A DNA stretch of 64,000 nucleotides from Halosegnis longus (GCF_009663395.1 NZ_QKNW01000001.1:1426001-1490000); one strand, 5' to 3'; positions 15,855 through 26,541 are shown, counted from the stretch's first letter. Notes: generated by a model from the sequence alone, not told the origin. Program-made: numbers and translations.

Positions 15855-17144
15855 ATGGCTGGCCCCCGCCGTGTTCCGTCCGGTCGCGGTCTCCTCACCG
15901 CCCTCCTCGCGGTTTCACTCGTCGTCTCCTCGGGTCTCGCGCTCCCCGTCTTCGGAGCACCGACCCCAACCGAGTCGGCCGAACCGACAGAGGTGACCGC
16001 CGACGCTACGCAGCCGGTCGTCCCGCAGGCGAACACCTCCGGCTATCTCGCGCTCGGCCCCGAACGCATCGAGACGAGCCGGATTGTGACCGTCGGGCTC
16101 GACCCGGCGGGTGCAAACGCCGTCACGACCGCCCGCCTTCGCGGCGAGTTCGAATCCGAACGGCTCAGAGAGCGGTTCGCCAACGCCGAAACCGACGAGA
16201 CCCGCCGGCGCGTCATCGAAAACACCAGCGCTCGCATTGAGGCGGAAATCGCCGCACTCGAAGCTCGCCAGCAGACCGCACTCGACGCCTACAACAGCGG
16301 CGAGATTCCCGCCTCGGCGTTCGTCCGCGAACTCGTCGCGGTCGACACGACGGCGAGTGAACTCGGCGAAACCATCGACCAGCTGTACACCTACGACAGC
16401 GCGGTCGGCACCCCGGTCCCGGAACGCGACATCGCCCGGATGAAAGCACGGCTCATCCCGCTGCAGGGACCGGTCCGTGACCGACTCGCCGCGCACATGG
16501 CAGACGGGACGCCCCGACGCGTCCACCTCACGACGGCCGCCGACGGACTGGTGCTCTCGACGATAATCGAAGGGGAGTTCTCGACCCGATACCTCCGTGA
16601 GTCGCTCGTCGGCTCCGCCTTCGATAATCAGTTCACCGACAAGCCAATCAGCATCACCGACGACTTCGTCCCCCGACTGGAGGAGCTGTACCCGTGGGTG
16701 TTCGGCTCCGACCGCCGGTCGAACACCGCCCTGACGAACGAGCCGTACTACGTGCAGGCCGGCATCTACGGGATGGCCGTCAACCACCCGCACGGCGGCT
16801 CCGGTGCCAACGACCTCGTCGTCTACTACGACGCCGACACCGATGCCATCTTCCGTGAAATCCAGCGCAAGGACGTGAGTACGGTCCCGACTGAGTCGGT
16901 CACCGCGACCAACGACGCGTACCGGCTCGTCGTCGAGACGACCCACGCCGACGGTCCCCTCGGCATCCGCGTCGAGAACACGACGACCGGCGAGACCGTC
17001 GAGTCCGGCGTCTATCTCGACGGCGAGGCACTCGGTGTCACTGACGGCGCGACCCACTGGACGGTCACGCCGCGCGGCCCGTTCACGGTCACCGCCATGA
17101 CGCCGACCGGAAACGTCACCGCGACGGTCGGGCCGGACACCTAA
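15855..17144 (+). CDS. Secreted or surface protein, function unknown
   Basis: The 429-residue protein has a Sec-type signal peptide (LLTALLAVSLVVSSGLALPVFG, about 14-36, in two parts with Arg-rich start) and no other strong membrane helix. A helical region (about 95-190) is rich in Glu, Arg and Ala, and the C-terminus (about 340-429) looks like Ig-type beta strands (GIRVENTTTGETVESGVYLDG). It belongs to a kind of haloarchaeal surface protein with only a domain-of-unknown-function label. A pilin-like gene follows 24 bp downstream, so they may be co-expressed. Confidence 0.7.
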   Translation: MAGPRRVPSGRGLLTALLAVSLVVSSGLALPVFGAPTPTESAEPTEVTADATQPVVPQANTSGYLALGPERIETSRIVTVGLDPAGANAVTTARLRGEFESERLRERFANAETDETRRRVIENTSARIEAEIAALEARQQTALDAYNSGEIPASAFVRELVAVDTTASELGETIDQLYTYDSAVGTPVPERDIARMKARLIPLQGPVRDRLAAHMADGTPRRVHLTTAADGLVLSTIIEGEFSTRYLRESLVGSAFDNQFTDKPISITDDFVPRLEELYPWVFGSDRRSNTALTNEPYYVQAGIYGMAVNHPHGGSGANDLVVYYDADTDAIFREIQRKDVSTVPTESVTATNDAYRLVVETTHADGPLGIRVENTTTGETVESGVYLDGEALGVTDGATHWTVTPRGPFTVTAMTPTGNVTATVGPDT

Positions 17145-17168
17145 ATACGGAGCCGCGCCAGACGGCGC

Positions 17169-17633
17169 ATGTCACGGACACGTGCCGTCGCGCCCGCCCT
17201 CGGTGCTATCTGTCTACTCGCCGTTACCCTCCTCACGAGCGTCGGCGTCGGCGCGACCGCGATGGCGTTCTCGCCCGCGGAGCCGGCTCCACAGGCGACG
17301 GTCGAACTCGCCGCTACCGGTGAGGGCACCGTCACACTCACGCACGCGGGTGGCGACCACCTCCGGACGGACGACCTCTCCGTCCACATCGCCGTCGACG
17401 GGGAGTCGGTGCGACACCAGCCTACGATTCCGTTCGTCGGGAGCCGCGGCTACGTCGGTTCGCCATCGGGAGTGTTCAACGCCGCGGGTGACGGGAACTG
17501 GACCGCGGGCGAGCGGGCTAGTCTCCGACTCGCGGCGAGTAACGCGCCCGACCTGTCCGCCGGGGCCACCGTGACCGTGGTCCTCCGAACGGAGCGCGGC
17601 GTGGTGGCGCGGCTGTCGACGACTGCAGTATAA
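17169..17633 (+). CDS. Type IV pilin-like surface protein
   Basis: The 154-residue protein starts with RAVAPALGAICLLAVTLL, the class III (pilin) signal of haloarchaea: a short positive leader followed by a hydrophobic assembly helix. The rest is beta-rich (about 40-150), resembling the DUF1628-type pilin domain, with AGDGNWTAGERASLRLA near the end. A prepilin peptidase gene is present at 3290. Whether it forms a filament or stays as a minor pilin is unknown. Confidence 0.75.
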   Translation: MSRTRAVAPALGAICLLAVTLLTSVGVGATAMAFSPAEPAPQATVELAATGEGTVTLTHAGGDHLRTDDLSVHIAVDGESVRHQPTIPFVGSRGYVGSPSGVFNAAGDGNWTAGERASLRLAASNAPDLSAGATVTVVLRTERGVVARLSTTAV

Positions 17634-17641
17634 ACAGCGGG

Positions 17642-18304
17642 CTACGGTGACGGGACCGGCGATTCGGTTTCGGCGTCAGGTTCCGCCTCCGGGACGGTCG
17701 CGACGGTCGTGATGGCACGGGGGGTTCCGGGTTTGCGCTGCTGGATGTGGTGGTCGAACTCCTCGTAGCCGGCTTCGGTGAACATGCGGTCGCCCTCCTC
17801 CTCGTCGTAAAACAGCATGATGGCGTCAGCGAGCTTCTGGAAGACGACCGAATCCGGGTAGTCCGGCCCGACCACGAGGACGGTGCCGCCGGGCTTGGTG
17901 ACGCGACGGAACTCTTCGAGCGCGGCGACGGGGTTGGGCCAGTACTCGATGGAGCCGGACGACCACAGCTTATCGAAGGTGTCGTCGGCGAAGGGGAGCC
18001 GCTCGGCGTCGCCGCGGTAAAAGCGCACGTCGCCGTCGCGGCCGAACTTGGCGAACGCCTTCGACAGTTGGCCGTCCGACTGGTCGAGTCCGTGCACGTC
18101 GTCGGTGTACTGGAGGATACCCTCGGTCGCGAAGCCGGTGCCACAGCCCACGTCGAGCACGCGGTCGCCGGCGTCGATGTCGAACCACTCTAACGCCTGG
18201 TCGCGCATCTGCTCGTTCCAGATGAACGGGTTGACGGTGTCGTACAGGTTCGAGAAGTACCGGTAGAACACCCGGGCACGCGCTTTGTTCTCCAGGAATC
18301 CCAT
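17642..18304 (-). CDS. SAM-dependent methyltransferase, MPBQ-methyltransferase-like
   Basis: The 220-residue class I methyltransferase has the SAM motif VLDVGCGTGFATEG (about 49-62) and an acidic loop GLDQSDGQL. Its N-terminus ARVFYRYFSNLYDTVNPF and the mid-region resemble the archaeal-type methyltransferases related to plant MPBQ/plastoquinone methyltransferase, so a quinone (methyl-menaquinone) substrate is a reasonable guess. It reads away from the ATP synthase operon. The start is the ATG at 18304; the extension upstream overlaps the operon promoter. Confidence 0.8.
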   Translation of the reverse strand: MGFLENKARARVFYRYFSNLYDTVNPFIWNEQMRDQALEWFDIDAGDRVLDVGCGTGFATEGILQYTDDVHGLDQSDGQLSKAFAKFGRDGDVRFYRGDAERLPFADDTFDKLWSSGSIEYWPNPVAALEEFRRVTKPGGTVLVVGPDYPDSVVFQKLADAIMLFYDEEEGDRMFTEAGYEEFDHHIQQRKPGTPRAITTVATVPEAEPDAETESPVPSP

Positions 18305-18415
18305 TATCCGTGTATCGGCCCCGACGACCAAATGTGTGCGGATTCCCCCGGTCGTGTCGGCGCGCGTTCCGCAACTCCCATATACACTGTGGTACAATCC
18401 CCGCACGATACGAAT

Positions 18416-18748
18416 ATGGCGAGGCCAGATGTTCTCGAAGAGGTCAAGACGGCCGAGCAGGAGGCCGAGGAAATCATCGCGCAAGCCGAACAGAAGCGCG
18501 AGGAACTAATCACCGACGCGCGCCGCGAAGCAGAAGAGATTCGCGAGGACGCCGAAACCGAGGCGACGGAGCTGAAAGAGGAGCGACTCGCCGAGGCCCG
18601 CGAGGAAATCGAGGCCGAGGCCGACGAGATTCGCGAGAAGGGCGAAGCACAACGCGAGAAGCTCACGAACCGGGCGGCCACCCGCGAGGAGGAGGTGGTC
18701 GAGGACATCCTCGGACGATTCACGGAGGCGGTCGATGCTCAGACCTGA
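18416..18748 (+). CDS. atpH: A-type ATP synthase subunit H
   Basis: The 110-residue protein is one long charged helix (EEIIAQAEQKREEL, EEIREDAETEATELKEE), as expected for the peripheral stalk subunit that pairs with subunit E. It is the first gene of the operon and overlaps the start of atpI by 14 nt. Confidence 0.9.
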   Translation: MARPDVLEEVKTAEQEAEEIIAQAEQKREELITDARREAEEIREDAETEATELKEERLAEAREEIEAEADEIREKGEAQREKLTNRAATREEEVVEDILGRFTEAVDAQT

Positions 18749-20933
18749 GCAGATGAGTCGGGTCTCGGTGACGGGGTCCAAACGCGTCATGGACGAGGTC
18801 ATCGAGACCATCCACGAGCTTCGGCTGTTCGACATGACCGACTACGACGGCGAGTGGGAAGGGTTCCAGCCCGGCGACCCCGTCGAGGGTGCAGAAGACG
18901 CCTCCGAGAAGCTGGTCACCGTCCGCTCGCTCGAATCGCTGCTCGACATCGACGGCGACGACTTCGAGGGCGACCCGCTCCGTCTCGACGACGCCGACCT
19001 CGCCGACCGGCTCGCCGCCATCCGCACCGAGGTCAACGCGCTCGACGACCGACAGGACGAACTCGAAAGCGACCTCCGCGAGGTCGAGGAGTCGCTCAAC
19101 GGCGTCGAGCCGTTCGTCGACCTCGGCATCGACCTCGACCTGCTGCAGGGGTACGACAACCTCACCGTCATCGTCGGACAGGGCGACCGCGACGAGGTCC
19201 GGCGCACGCTCGTTGAGACCGACGGCGTCGACCAGTACCAGCTCTTCGGCGACGGCGAGACGCTGGCCGCCTTCGTCGCGCCCGCCGACGCGGCCGTCTC
19301 GGACGCGCTCGTCAGCGCGGACTTCACGCAACTGGAGATTCCCGACACCGACGCCGACCCCGAGGGGTACGTCGCGGACCTCCGCGACCAGAAGGAGAGC
19401 ATCGAGGCCGAACTCGAAGACATCGAAGCGGAGCTCGCCGACCTCGCCGACGAACACGCCGAGTTCCTGCTGGCCGCAGAAGAGCGGCTCACCATCGACG
19501 TGCAAAAACGCGAAGCCCCCCTCTCGTTTGCGACGACGCGCAACGCCTTCGTCGCCGAGGGGTGGCTCCCCTCCGAGCAGTATCTCGACCTCGCCGAGCG
19601 GCTCAAGGACCGCGTGGGCGACCACGTGGACGTCGAGGAACTCGAACAGGCCGAGTACGAGGACGGCCACGCCGCGGACCACGGCACCGAGGAGGTCGCC
19701 GCGGACGGCGGCCACGCGGAACAGCCGATGAGCGACGGAACGCCGCCGGTCGTCCAGGACAATCCCGGCCCGGTCAAGCCGTTCGAGTCGCTCGTCGCCG
19801 TCCTGAACAAGCCGAAGTACTCCGAACTCGACCCGACGATCGTCTTCTTCCTCACCTTCCCGGTGTTCTTCGGGTTCATGATCGGCGACCTCGGCTACGG
19901 GCTCATCTACATGGGCATCGGCTATCTGATGATGCGCTCGCTGGATTCGGACATCATGCGCGCACTCGGTGCGGTCGGGCTGCTCTCTGGTTTCTTCACC
20001 GCTGTCTTCGGTGTGTTGTACGGGGAGTTCTTCGGACTTCACCAGCTCGGATACGCGATCTACCCGAGCGGCAGCGCACCGATGCACAAGGGCCTCCAGC
20101 CGTACTACCAGGAGTACGCGCTCGCGTGGATGATGCTCAGCGTCGTCGTCGGCGTGCTCCATCTCGTCGCCGGCCGCGTGCTCGACTTCGTGAACAACCT
20201 CAAACACGGCGTCGGCGAGGCGTTCATGGAGAGCGGCTCGTGGATTCTCTTCACCGTCAGCCTCTGGGCGTGGATTCTCTCGCACACGGCACTCAGCGCC
20301 AAGCCGGACTTCCTGTTTACCTCCTTCGCACAGGCGGGCCAGACGAATCCCGTCACGGGCGCGACTATCGAATCGAGCGAGGTCGTCTACTCGCTCGGCT
20401 TCAACGGCTTCCCGGCCATCGACGTGTTTTCGGTCGCCGGATTCGCCATCGACGCCGTGCTGCTCGTCGTCGTGGCGTCGCTCGCGCTCGTCATCAAGGC
20501 GGAAGGCGGTATCGGGCTCGTCGAGTCCGTCACGCAGGGCTTCGGTCACGTCATCTCGTACGCCCGAATCGCCGCCGTGTTGCTGGCGAAGGCCGGGATG
20601 GCCCTCGCCGTGAATCTGCTCGTCTTCGGCGCGTATCTGGAGGGCGGTGAGTTCCACCTCATCTTCTTCTCCGACCACGCGCCCGCCGCGGAGAACGTCG
20701 TCTTCTCCGGGCTGGTGAACGTCGATGGCGGACTCGCGATGGTGCTCGGCTTGCTCGCCGGCATCCTGGTGCTCGTGTTAGGCCACATGCTCGTGCTCGT
20801 GCTCGGCGTGACCTCTGCCGGGCTGCAGGCCGTGCGTCTGGAGTACGTGGAGTTCTTCGGGAAGTTCTACGAGGGTGGCGGCCGCGACTACACCCCGTTC
20901 GGACAGGAGCGACGGTACACGGCCGACGAGTAA
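18735..20933 (+). CDS. atpI: A-type ATP synthase subunit I
   Basis: The membrane stator subunit that forms the ion half-channels. The 732-residue protein has a large cytoplasmic N-terminal part with two coiled-coil arms (about 85-120 and 215-250), an acidic/His linker (about 300-335), then about eight membrane helices (from about 370). The essential ion-pathway arginine is expected in SYARIAAVLLAKAGM (about R612). Its length fits the family. It begins inside the end of atpH. Confidence 0.93.
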   Translation: MLRPEQMSRVSVTGSKRVMDEVIETIHELRLFDMTDYDGEWEGFQPGDPVEGAEDASEKLVTVRSLESLLDIDGDDFEGDPLRLDDADLADRLAAIRTEVNALDDRQDELESDLREVEESLNGVEPFVDLGIDLDLLQGYDNLTVIVGQGDRDEVRRTLVETDGVDQYQLFGDGETLAAFVAPADAAVSDALVSADFTQLEIPDTDADPEGYVADLRDQKESIEAELEDIEAELADLADEHAEFLLAAEERLTIDVQKREAPLSFATTRNAFVAEGWLPSEQYLDLAERLKDRVGDHVDVEELEQAEYEDGHAADHGTEEVAADGGHAEQPMSDGTPPVVQDNPGPVKPFESLVAVLNKPKYSELDPTIVFFLTFPVFFGFMIGDLGYGLIYMGIGYLMMRSLDSDIMRALGAVGLLSGFFTAVFGVLYGEFFGLHQLGYAIYPSGSAPMHKGLQPYYQEYALAWMMLSVVVGVLHLVAGRVLDFVNNLKHGVGEAFMESGSWILFTVSLWAWILSHTALSAKPDFLFTSFAQAGQTNPVTGATIESSEVVYSLGFNGFPAIDVFSVAGFAIDAVLLVVVASLALVIKAEGGIGLVESVTQGFGHVISYARIAAVLLAKAGMALAVNLLVFGAYLEGGEFHLIFFSDHAPAAENVVFSGLVNVDGGLAMVLGLLAGILVLVLGHMLVLVLGVTSAGLQAVRLEYVEFFGKFYEGGGRDYTPFGQERRYTADE

Positions 20934-21016
20934 CCCCCGCGTCTTCTCTTTCGACTGACTTAATCACGGCGCTTCGTATTCCGGCGCGTGAGGTGCTCCA
21001 CGACGCGTTTGGGAAG

Positions 21017-21024
21017 GTTTATTT
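21017..21024 (+). promoter_or_regulatory. Possible internal promoter before atpK
   Basis: GTTTATTT lies 37-44 bp before the atpK ATG in the 127-bp spacer after atpI. An extra promoter here would help make the many c-ring copies needed. Confidence 0.4.
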
Positions 21025-21060
21025 GATGGCCGCAACGACTTTGGCCTGTTCGGAAACACA

Positions 21061-21339
21061 ATGTTCGAGATTGCCACCACGCTGTTCAGCAGTATTGCAC
21101 CTCTACTACAGAGCGGTTCCGACGCGGCTTCTTCCTCCCCGGCGCTCACGGCATCCGGTGCCGCAGCGCTGTCCGTCGGGCTTGCGGCGCTGGCAGCGGG
21201 GTACGCAGAGCGAGGTATCGGGTCGGCGGCCGTCGGCGCGATGGCCGAGGATGACAGCCTGTTCGGCCGTGGCCTGATTCTGACGGTCCTGCCGGAGACG
21301 CTCGTCATCTTCGCACTCGTCGTCGTCTTCGTCGTCTAA
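21061..21339 (+). CDS. atpK: A-type ATP synthase subunit K (c-ring proteolipid)
   Basis: The 92-residue protein has a short N-terminal hydrophobic segment, then two membrane helices (about 30-55 and 70-92). The ion-carrying glutamate is E79 in LPETLVIFALVVV. The Gly/Ala-rich first helix and the RGIGSAAVGAMAED loop are typical of c subunits. It is a single two-helix hairpin, so the ring is made of many copies. Confidence 0.93.
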   Translation: MFEIATTLFSSIAPLLQSGSDAASSSPALTASGAAALSVGLAALAAGYAERGIGSAAVGAMAEDDSLFGRGLILTVLPETLVIFALVVVFVV

Positions 21340-21364
21340 ACAGCGCAGCCAACTTTTCCAATCA

Positions 21365-21949
21365 ATGAGCCTTGATACGGTCGTAGAGGACATTCGAGAT
21401 GATGCCCGCGCGCGTGCGGAGGAGATACGCGCAGAGGGTGAACGCCGCGCCGACGAGATCGTCTCGGAGGCGGAGGCGGACGCCGAGGAAATCATCGAGA
21501 CAGCAGAACAGGACGCACAACAGGAGATCGAACGCGAGCGCGAACAGCGCCTCTCGTCGGCCAAACTGGAAGCGAAACAGGCCCGGCTGGAGGCCCGCCG
21601 CGAAGCCCTCCAGGACGTTCGCGAGCAGGCCGGGCAAGCGGTCGCCGCCATCGACGGCGACGAGCGCGAGGAACTGACGCGCACGCTGCTCGATGCCGCC
21701 GCGACCGAGTTCGAGGACGCCTCGACGGTCGAGGTGTACGGTCGCGGCGAGGATGCCGACCTGCTCGAGTCGATTCTCGAGGAGTACGACGGCTTCGAGC
21801 TGGCCGGCGAGACGGAGTGTCTTGGCGGCGTCGTCGTGGAGGCCGAGGAGTCGCGCGTCCGCGTGAACAACACCTTCGACTCCGTGCTCGAGGACGTGTG
21901 GGAGGATAATCTGAAAACGATCTCCGAGGAGCTGTTCGAGGAACGATGA
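21365..21949 (+). CDS. atpE: A-type ATP synthase subunit E
   Basis: The 194-residue peripheral stalk subunit has a long N-terminal helix (about 10-95, Glu/Arg/Ala-rich) and a globular C-terminal domain (about 100-190) with GGVVVEAEESRVRVNNTFDSVLE, the usual E-subunit signature. Its stop overlaps the atpC start by 4 nt (ATGA), showing coupled translation. Confidence 0.92.
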   Translation: MSLDTVVEDIRDDARARAEEIRAEGERRADEIVSEAEADAEEIIETAEQDAQQEIEREREQRLSSAKLEAKQARLEARREALQDVREQAGQAVAAIDGDEREELTRTLLDAAATEFEDASTVEVYGRGEDADLLESILEEYDGFELAGETECLGGVVVEAEESRVRVNNTFDSVLEDVWEDNLKTISEELFEER

Positions 21950-23007
21950 AGCTCGGACAGGAGGACGGGACGGCGAACTACGAGTACGTGACCGCACGTG
22001 TTCGTTCGCGCCGCTCGGCCCTCTTCGACGAGAGCGACTACCGGAAGCTCGTCCGGATGGGGCCAAGCGAGATCGCGCGCTTCATGGAGGAGTCGGAGTA
22101 CGAACGCGAGATGAACGCGCTCGGCACCCGCTTTTCCGGCGTCGACCTGATCGAGTACGCCCTCAACGAGAACCTCGTCAAGCACTTCGACGACGTGCTC
22201 AACTGGGCGGACGGGAAGCTGTACGATTACATCGCCCGATATCTCCGCAAGTTCGACGCGTGGAACGTGAAGACGGTGCTCCGTGGGATCTACTCCGGAT
22301 CGACCCCGACGGAAATCGACGACGACCTCATCGAGGCCGGCGAACTCTCCGATGAGCTGCTCGGCCGACTGGTCGAGGCCAACTCCGTCGAGAACGTCAT
22401 CGAACTGCTGTCCGGCACGCTGTTCGGCGACGCGCTCGAAGACGCCTACGAGCTGTACGAGTCGGAAGGCATCCTCGTGCCGCTGGAGAACGCAGTCGAC
22501 CGCGCCTACTACGCGAATCTCCAGTCGAATCTCCCGCGCAACCCGAACCGCGCGGAGGAGCTGTACATCGAGTTCGTCCAGGCGGAAGTCGACTTCCGGA
22601 ATCTCCGGAACGCCCTGCGTATCGCGCGGTCGGGTGCGGATATCGACCCCGCCGAGTTCTACATTGAGGGCGGTCGGCTGTTCGACGACGACGAACTCCG
22701 CCAGCTGGCGAACAACCCCGATGAATTAGTCGCTCGCGTCCGTGACTCGACGTACGGTGACGAGTTGGACGAGGCGCTCACCGAACTCGACGGCGCACAG
22801 AACCTCATCGCGTTCGAGCACGCGCTCGACGCGGCGCTGCTCGAGTACTCACACACGCTGTCGAACCGCTATCCGCTGTCGGTGTGTCCGGTGCTCGCGT
22901 ACGTGCTCGCGAAGGAACGTGAGGTCGACAACATCCGCGCCATCGCACGCGGTCGCGAAGCCGGGCTCAGTCCCGAAGAGATCGAAACGGAGCTGGTCAT
23001 CGTATGA
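21946..23007 (+). CDS. atpC: A-type ATP synthase subunit C
   Basis: The 353-residue protein is an all-helical funnel that links the central stalk to the c-ring (V-type subunit d family). Typical stretches are YVTARVRSRRSALF near the start and NLRNALRIARSGADI and VDNIRAIARGREAGLSPEEIE later. It overlaps both neighbours by 4 nt. Confidence 0.92.
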   Translation: MKLGQEDGTANYEYVTARVRSRRSALFDESDYRKLVRMGPSEIARFMEESEYEREMNALGTRFSGVDLIEYALNENLVKHFDDVLNWADGKLYDYIARYLRKFDAWNVKTVLRGIYSGSTPTEIDDDLIEAGELSDELLGRLVEANSVENVIELLSGTLFGDALEDAYELYESEGILVPLENAVDRAYYANLQSNLPRNPNRAEELYIEFVQAEVDFRNLRNALRIARSGADIDPAEFYIEGGRLFDDDELRQLANNPDELVARVRDSTYGDELDEALTELDGAQNLIAFEHALDAALLEYSHTLSNRYPLSVCPVLAYVLAKEREVDNIRAIARGREAGLSPEEIETELVIV

Positions 23008-23333
23008 GCCAAGAGATCGGAGTTATCGGCAGCCCGGAGTTCACGACCGGGTTCCGACTGGCGGGGGTGCGCCGCTTTGCGAGCGTCCCCGCCGACGAGA
23101 AGGACGAACAACTCGACAGCGCAGTCGAGGAGATGCTCGAAGACGACGGTATCGGTATCGTCGTCATGCACGACGACGATATGGAGTATCTCTCACGAAC
23201 CGTGCGACAGGACGTCGAAACGAGCGTCGAACCCGTGCTCGTCACGCTCGGCGGTGGGGCCGCCTCCGGCGGTCTCCGCGAGCAGATCAAACGAGCAATC
23301 GGTATCGACCTGATGGACGAGGAGGAAGACTAA
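23004..23333 (+). CDS. atpF: A-type ATP synthase subunit F
   Basis: The 109-residue central-stalk subunit starts with [20 protein letters not shown], the conserved N-terminal pattern of V/A-type subunit F, and has a Rossmann-like fold with [11 protein letters not shown]. The end is acidic. It starts within the atpC stop, and atpA follows after 1 nt. Confidence 0.92.
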   Translation: MSQEIGVIGSPEFTTGFRLAGVRRFASVPADEKDEQLDSAVEEMLEDDGIGIVVMHDDDMEYLSRTVRQDVETSVEPVLVTLGGGAASGGLREQIKRAIGIDLMDEEED

Positions 23334-23334
23334 C

Positions 23335-25092
23335 ATGAGCCAAGCACAGGAAACCGACACCACGCAAAACGGTGTCATCGAGAGCGTGAGCGGTCCGGTC
23401 GTGACCGCCACGGACCTCGCCGCCAAGATGAACGATGTCGTCTACGTGGGCGACGAGGGTCTGATGGGCGAGGTCATCGAAATCGAAGGGAACATCACCA
23501 CCATCCAGGTGTACGAGGAGACCTCGGACGTCGCGCCCGGCGAGCCGGTCGAGAACACCGGCGAGCCGCTCTCCGTCGACCTGGGACCGGGAATGCTGGA
23601 CTCCATCTACGACGGCGTCCAGCGCCCGCTCGACGTGCTCGAAGAGCAGATGGGCGCGTTCCTCGACCGCGGCGTCGACGCGCCGGGCATCGACCTGGAG
23701 AAGGAGTGGGAGTTCGAGCCGACCGTCTCGAAGGGCGACTCCGTCGCCCCCGGTGACGAGGTCGGCGTCGTCGAGGAGACGGTTCAGATCGACCACAAGG
23801 TGCTCGTTCCGCCACAGTACGACGGCGGCGTCGTCGCCGAGGCACACGAGGGCGAGTTCACGGTCGACGAGCCGGTCGTCGTGCTGGAAAACGGCGAGGA
23901 AATCGCGATGCGACAGGAGTGGCCTGTCCGCGAGCCCCGCCCGACCCAGGAGAAGGAGACGCCGAAGACGCCGCTCATCTCTGGCCAGCGCATCCTCGAC
24001 GGGATGTTCCCGCTGGCGAAGGGCGGGACGGCGGCGATTCCGGGACCGTTCGGCTCCGGGAAGACCGTCACCCAACACCAACTCGCCAAGTGGGCCGACG
24101 CGGACATCGTCGTCTACGTCGGCTGTGGCGAGCGCGGCAACGAGATGACGGAGGTCATCGAGGACTTCCCGGAGCTGGAAGACCCGGTTACGGGGAACCC
24201 GCTCATGTCCCGGACGTGTCTCATCGCGAACACGTCGAACATGCCGGTCGCCGCACGCGAGTCCTGCGTGTACACGGGTATCACCATCGCGGAGTACTAC
24301 CGCGACATGGGGTACGACGTGGCGCTGATGGCCGACTCCACTTCGCGGTGGGCAGAGGCCATGCGCGAGATCTCCTCTCGACTGGAGGAGATGCCGGGCG
24401 AGGAGGGGTACCCCGCGTACCTCGCCGCCCGACTCTCGGAGTTCTACGAGCGCGCCGGGAAGTTCACGAACATCAACGACACGGAAGGCTCGATTTCGGT
24501 CATCGGGGCGGTGTCGCCGCCGGGCGGTGACTTCTCCGAGCCGGTGACGCAGAACACCCTCCGTATCGTGAAGACGTTCTGGGCGCTGGACGCGGACTTG
24601 GCCGAACGCCGGCACTTCCCGTCCATCAACTGGAACGAGTCCTACTCGCTGTATCAAGACCAGCTCGACCCGTGGTTCCGCGACAACGTCGCGGACGACT
24701 GGCCGGAACAGCGCCAGTGGGCCGTCGACACGCTCGACGAGGAGAGCGAGCTCGAAGAGATCGTCCAGCTCGTCGGCAAGGACGCGCTGCCGGACGACCA
24801 ACAGCTCACGCTCGAGGTCGCCCGTTACCTGCGTGAGGCGTATCTCCAGCAGAACGCCTTCCACGACGTGGCGACGTTCTCCGAACCGGAGAAGACCTAC
24901 CGGATGCTCGGTGCCATCAAGACGTTCAACGACGCGGCGTTCGAGGCGCTCGAAGCCGGTGTCCCGGTCGACGAGATCACCGACATCGACGCCGCGCCCC
25001 GGCTGAACCGGATGGACACCACCGAAGAGTACGAGGAGTTCATCGACGAACTGGAAGCCGACATCGAATCACAGCTACAGGAGAAGTACTGA
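23335..25092 (+). CDS. atpA: A-type ATP synthase catalytic subunit A
   Basis: The catalytic subunit that makes or splits ATP. The 585-residue protein contains the P-loop GPFGSGKT (237-244), the non-homologous insert of A subunits (about 115-185), [12 protein letters not shown] and the signature [20 protein letters not shown]. No intein interrupts the P-loop, although inteins occur at this site in other archaea. It is followed by atpB after 3 nt. Confidence 0.97.
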   Translation: MSQAQETDTTQNGVIESVSGPVVTATDLAAKMNDVVYVGDEGLMGEVIEIEGNITTIQVYEETSDVAPGEPVENTGEPLSVDLGPGMLDSIYDGVQRPLDVLEEQMGAFLDRGVDAPGIDLEKEWEFEPTVSKGDSVAPGDEVGVVEETVQIDHKVLVPPQYDGGVVAEAHEGEFTVDEPVVVLENGEEIAMRQEWPVREPRPTQEKETPKTPLISGQRILDGMFPLAKGGTAAIPGPFGSGKTVTQHQLAKWADADIVVYVGCGERGNEMTEVIEDFPELEDPVTGNPLMSRTCLIANTSNMPVAARESCVYTGITIAEYYRDMGYDVALMADSTSRWAEAMREISSRLEEMPGEEGYPAYLAARLSEFYERAGKFTNINDTEGSISVIGAVSPPGGDFSEPVTQNTLRIVKTFWALDADLAERRHFPSINWNESYSLYQDQLDPWFRDNVADDWPEQRQWAVDTLDEESELEEIVQLVGKDALPDDQQLTLEVARYLREAYLQQNAFHDVATFSEPEKTYRMLGAIKTFNDAAFEALEAGVPVDEITDIDAAPRLNRMDTTEEYEEFIDELEADIESQLQEKY

Positions 25093-25095
25093 ACC

Positions 25096-26514
25096 ATGCA
25101 AAAAGAGTACAAGACAATCACGGAGATCAGTGGGCCGCTCGTGTTCGCGGAAGTGGACGAGCCGGTCGGCTACGATGAGATGGTCGAAATCGAGACGCCG
25201 AACGGCGAGACCCGCCGTGGACAGGTGCTCGAATCGACGAGCAAGTTCGTCGCGATTCAGGTGTTCGAGGGAACCTCGGGCATCGACAAGGAGTCCTCGG
25301 TGCGGTTCCTCGGCGAGACGCTCCAGATGCCGCTGACGGAGGACCTGCTCGGACGCGTCCTCTCGGGGTCGGGTGAGCCGATCGACGGCGGTCCCGAAAT
25401 CGAGCCGGACGAGGAGCGGCCAATCGTCGGTGCGGCAATCAACCCGACGGCCCGCGAGTACCCGGAGGAGTTCATCCAGACGGGCGTGAGTTCCATCGAC
25501 GGGATGAACACGCTCGTGCGCGGCCAGAAGCTCCCTATCTTCTCGGGGTCGGGGCTGCCGCACAACGACCTGGCACTCCAGATTGCACGACAGGCGACCG
25601 TCCCGGAAGAGGGCGAAGACGAGTCGGAGTTCGCAGTCATCTTCGGCGCGATGGGTATCACCCAAGAGGAGGCGAACGAGTTCATGGACGACTTCGAGCG
25701 CACCGGCGCACTCGAACGCTCCATCGTCTTCATGAACCTCGCGGACGACCCCGCAGTCGAGCGGACGGTCACCCCGCGGATGGCACTCACGACGGCGGAG
25801 TATCTCGCCTTCGAGGAGGATTACCACGTCCTCGTCATCCTGACGGACATGACCAACTACTGCGAGGCGCTGCGCGAAATCGGTGCCGCACGCGAGGAGG
25901 TGCCGGGTCGCCGTGGCTACCCCGGCTACATGTACACCGACCTCGCACAGCTGTACGAGCGAGCCGGCCGCATCGAGGGGCGTGACGGCTCCGTCACGCA
26001 GATTCCGATTCTCACGATGCCGGGTGACGACGAGACCCACCCGATTCCGGACCTGACGGGCTACATCACGGAGGGACAGGTCATGATGGACCGCGACCTC
26101 CACAGCCAGGGGTACGAGCCGCCGGTGAACGTGCTCCCGAGCCTGTCGCGGCTGATGGACGACGGTATCGGCGAGGGGCTGACCCGCGGCGACCACGCCG
26201 ACGTGAAAGACCAGATGTTCGCGGCGTACGCGGAGGGTGAAGACCTGCGCGACCTCGTGAACATCGTCGGTCGCGAGGCGCTCTCGGAGCGTGACAACCG
26301 CTATCTCGACTTCGCGGACCGCTTCGAGACGGAGTTCATCGACCAGGGCTTCGAGACGAACCGCGACATCGACGAGACGCTCGACCTCGCGTGGAAGCTC
26401 CTCTCGATGTTCCCGAAGACGGAACTCAACCGTATCGACGAGGAGGCCATCGAGCAGCACTACCACGAGGACGCCGCGACCGACGACGAAGCCGAAGAAG
26501 TCACGGCCGACTAA
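25096..26514 (+). CDS. atpB: A-type ATP synthase regulatory subunit B
   Basis: The 472-residue non-catalytic partner of subunit A. Where A has its P-loop, B has [17 protein letters not shown], which cannot hydrolyse ATP. Other marks are [26 protein letters not shown]-type blocks and [26 protein letters not shown]. The last 20 residues are acidic. A 118-nt gap follows before atpD. Confidence 0.97.
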   Translation: MQKEYKTITEISGPLVFAEVDEPVGYDEMVEIETPNGETRRGQVLESTSKFVAIQVFEGTSGIDKESSVRFLGETLQMPLTEDLLGRVLSGSGEPIDGGPEIEPDEERPIVGAAINPTAREYPEEFIQTGVSSIDGMNTLVRGQKLPIFSGSGLPHNDLALQIARQATVPEEGEDESEFAVIFGAMGITQEEANEFMDDFERTGALERSIVFMNLADDPAVERTVTPRMALTTAEYLAFEEDYHVLVILTDMTNYCEALREIGAAREEVPGRRGYPGYMYTDLAQLYERAGRIEGRDGSVTQIPILTMPGDDETHPIPDLTGYITEGQVMMDRDLHSQGYEPPVNVLPSLSRLMDDGIGEGLTRGDHADVKDQMFAAYAEGEDLRDLVNIVGREALSERDNRYLDFADRFETEFIDQGFETNRDIDETLDLAWKLLSMFPKTELNRIDEEAIEQHYHEDAATDDEAEEVTAD

Positions 26515-26541
26515 CCGCGCGTCTCTTTCTCCTTGTCGTCG

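Noticed and set aside
18720-20678. A 652-codon open frame on the minus strand
   Set aside because: It mirrors atpI; real coding evidence is on the plus strand.
23335-26514. Intein in atpA or atpB
   Set aside because: Both proteins have normal length and unbroken motifs.
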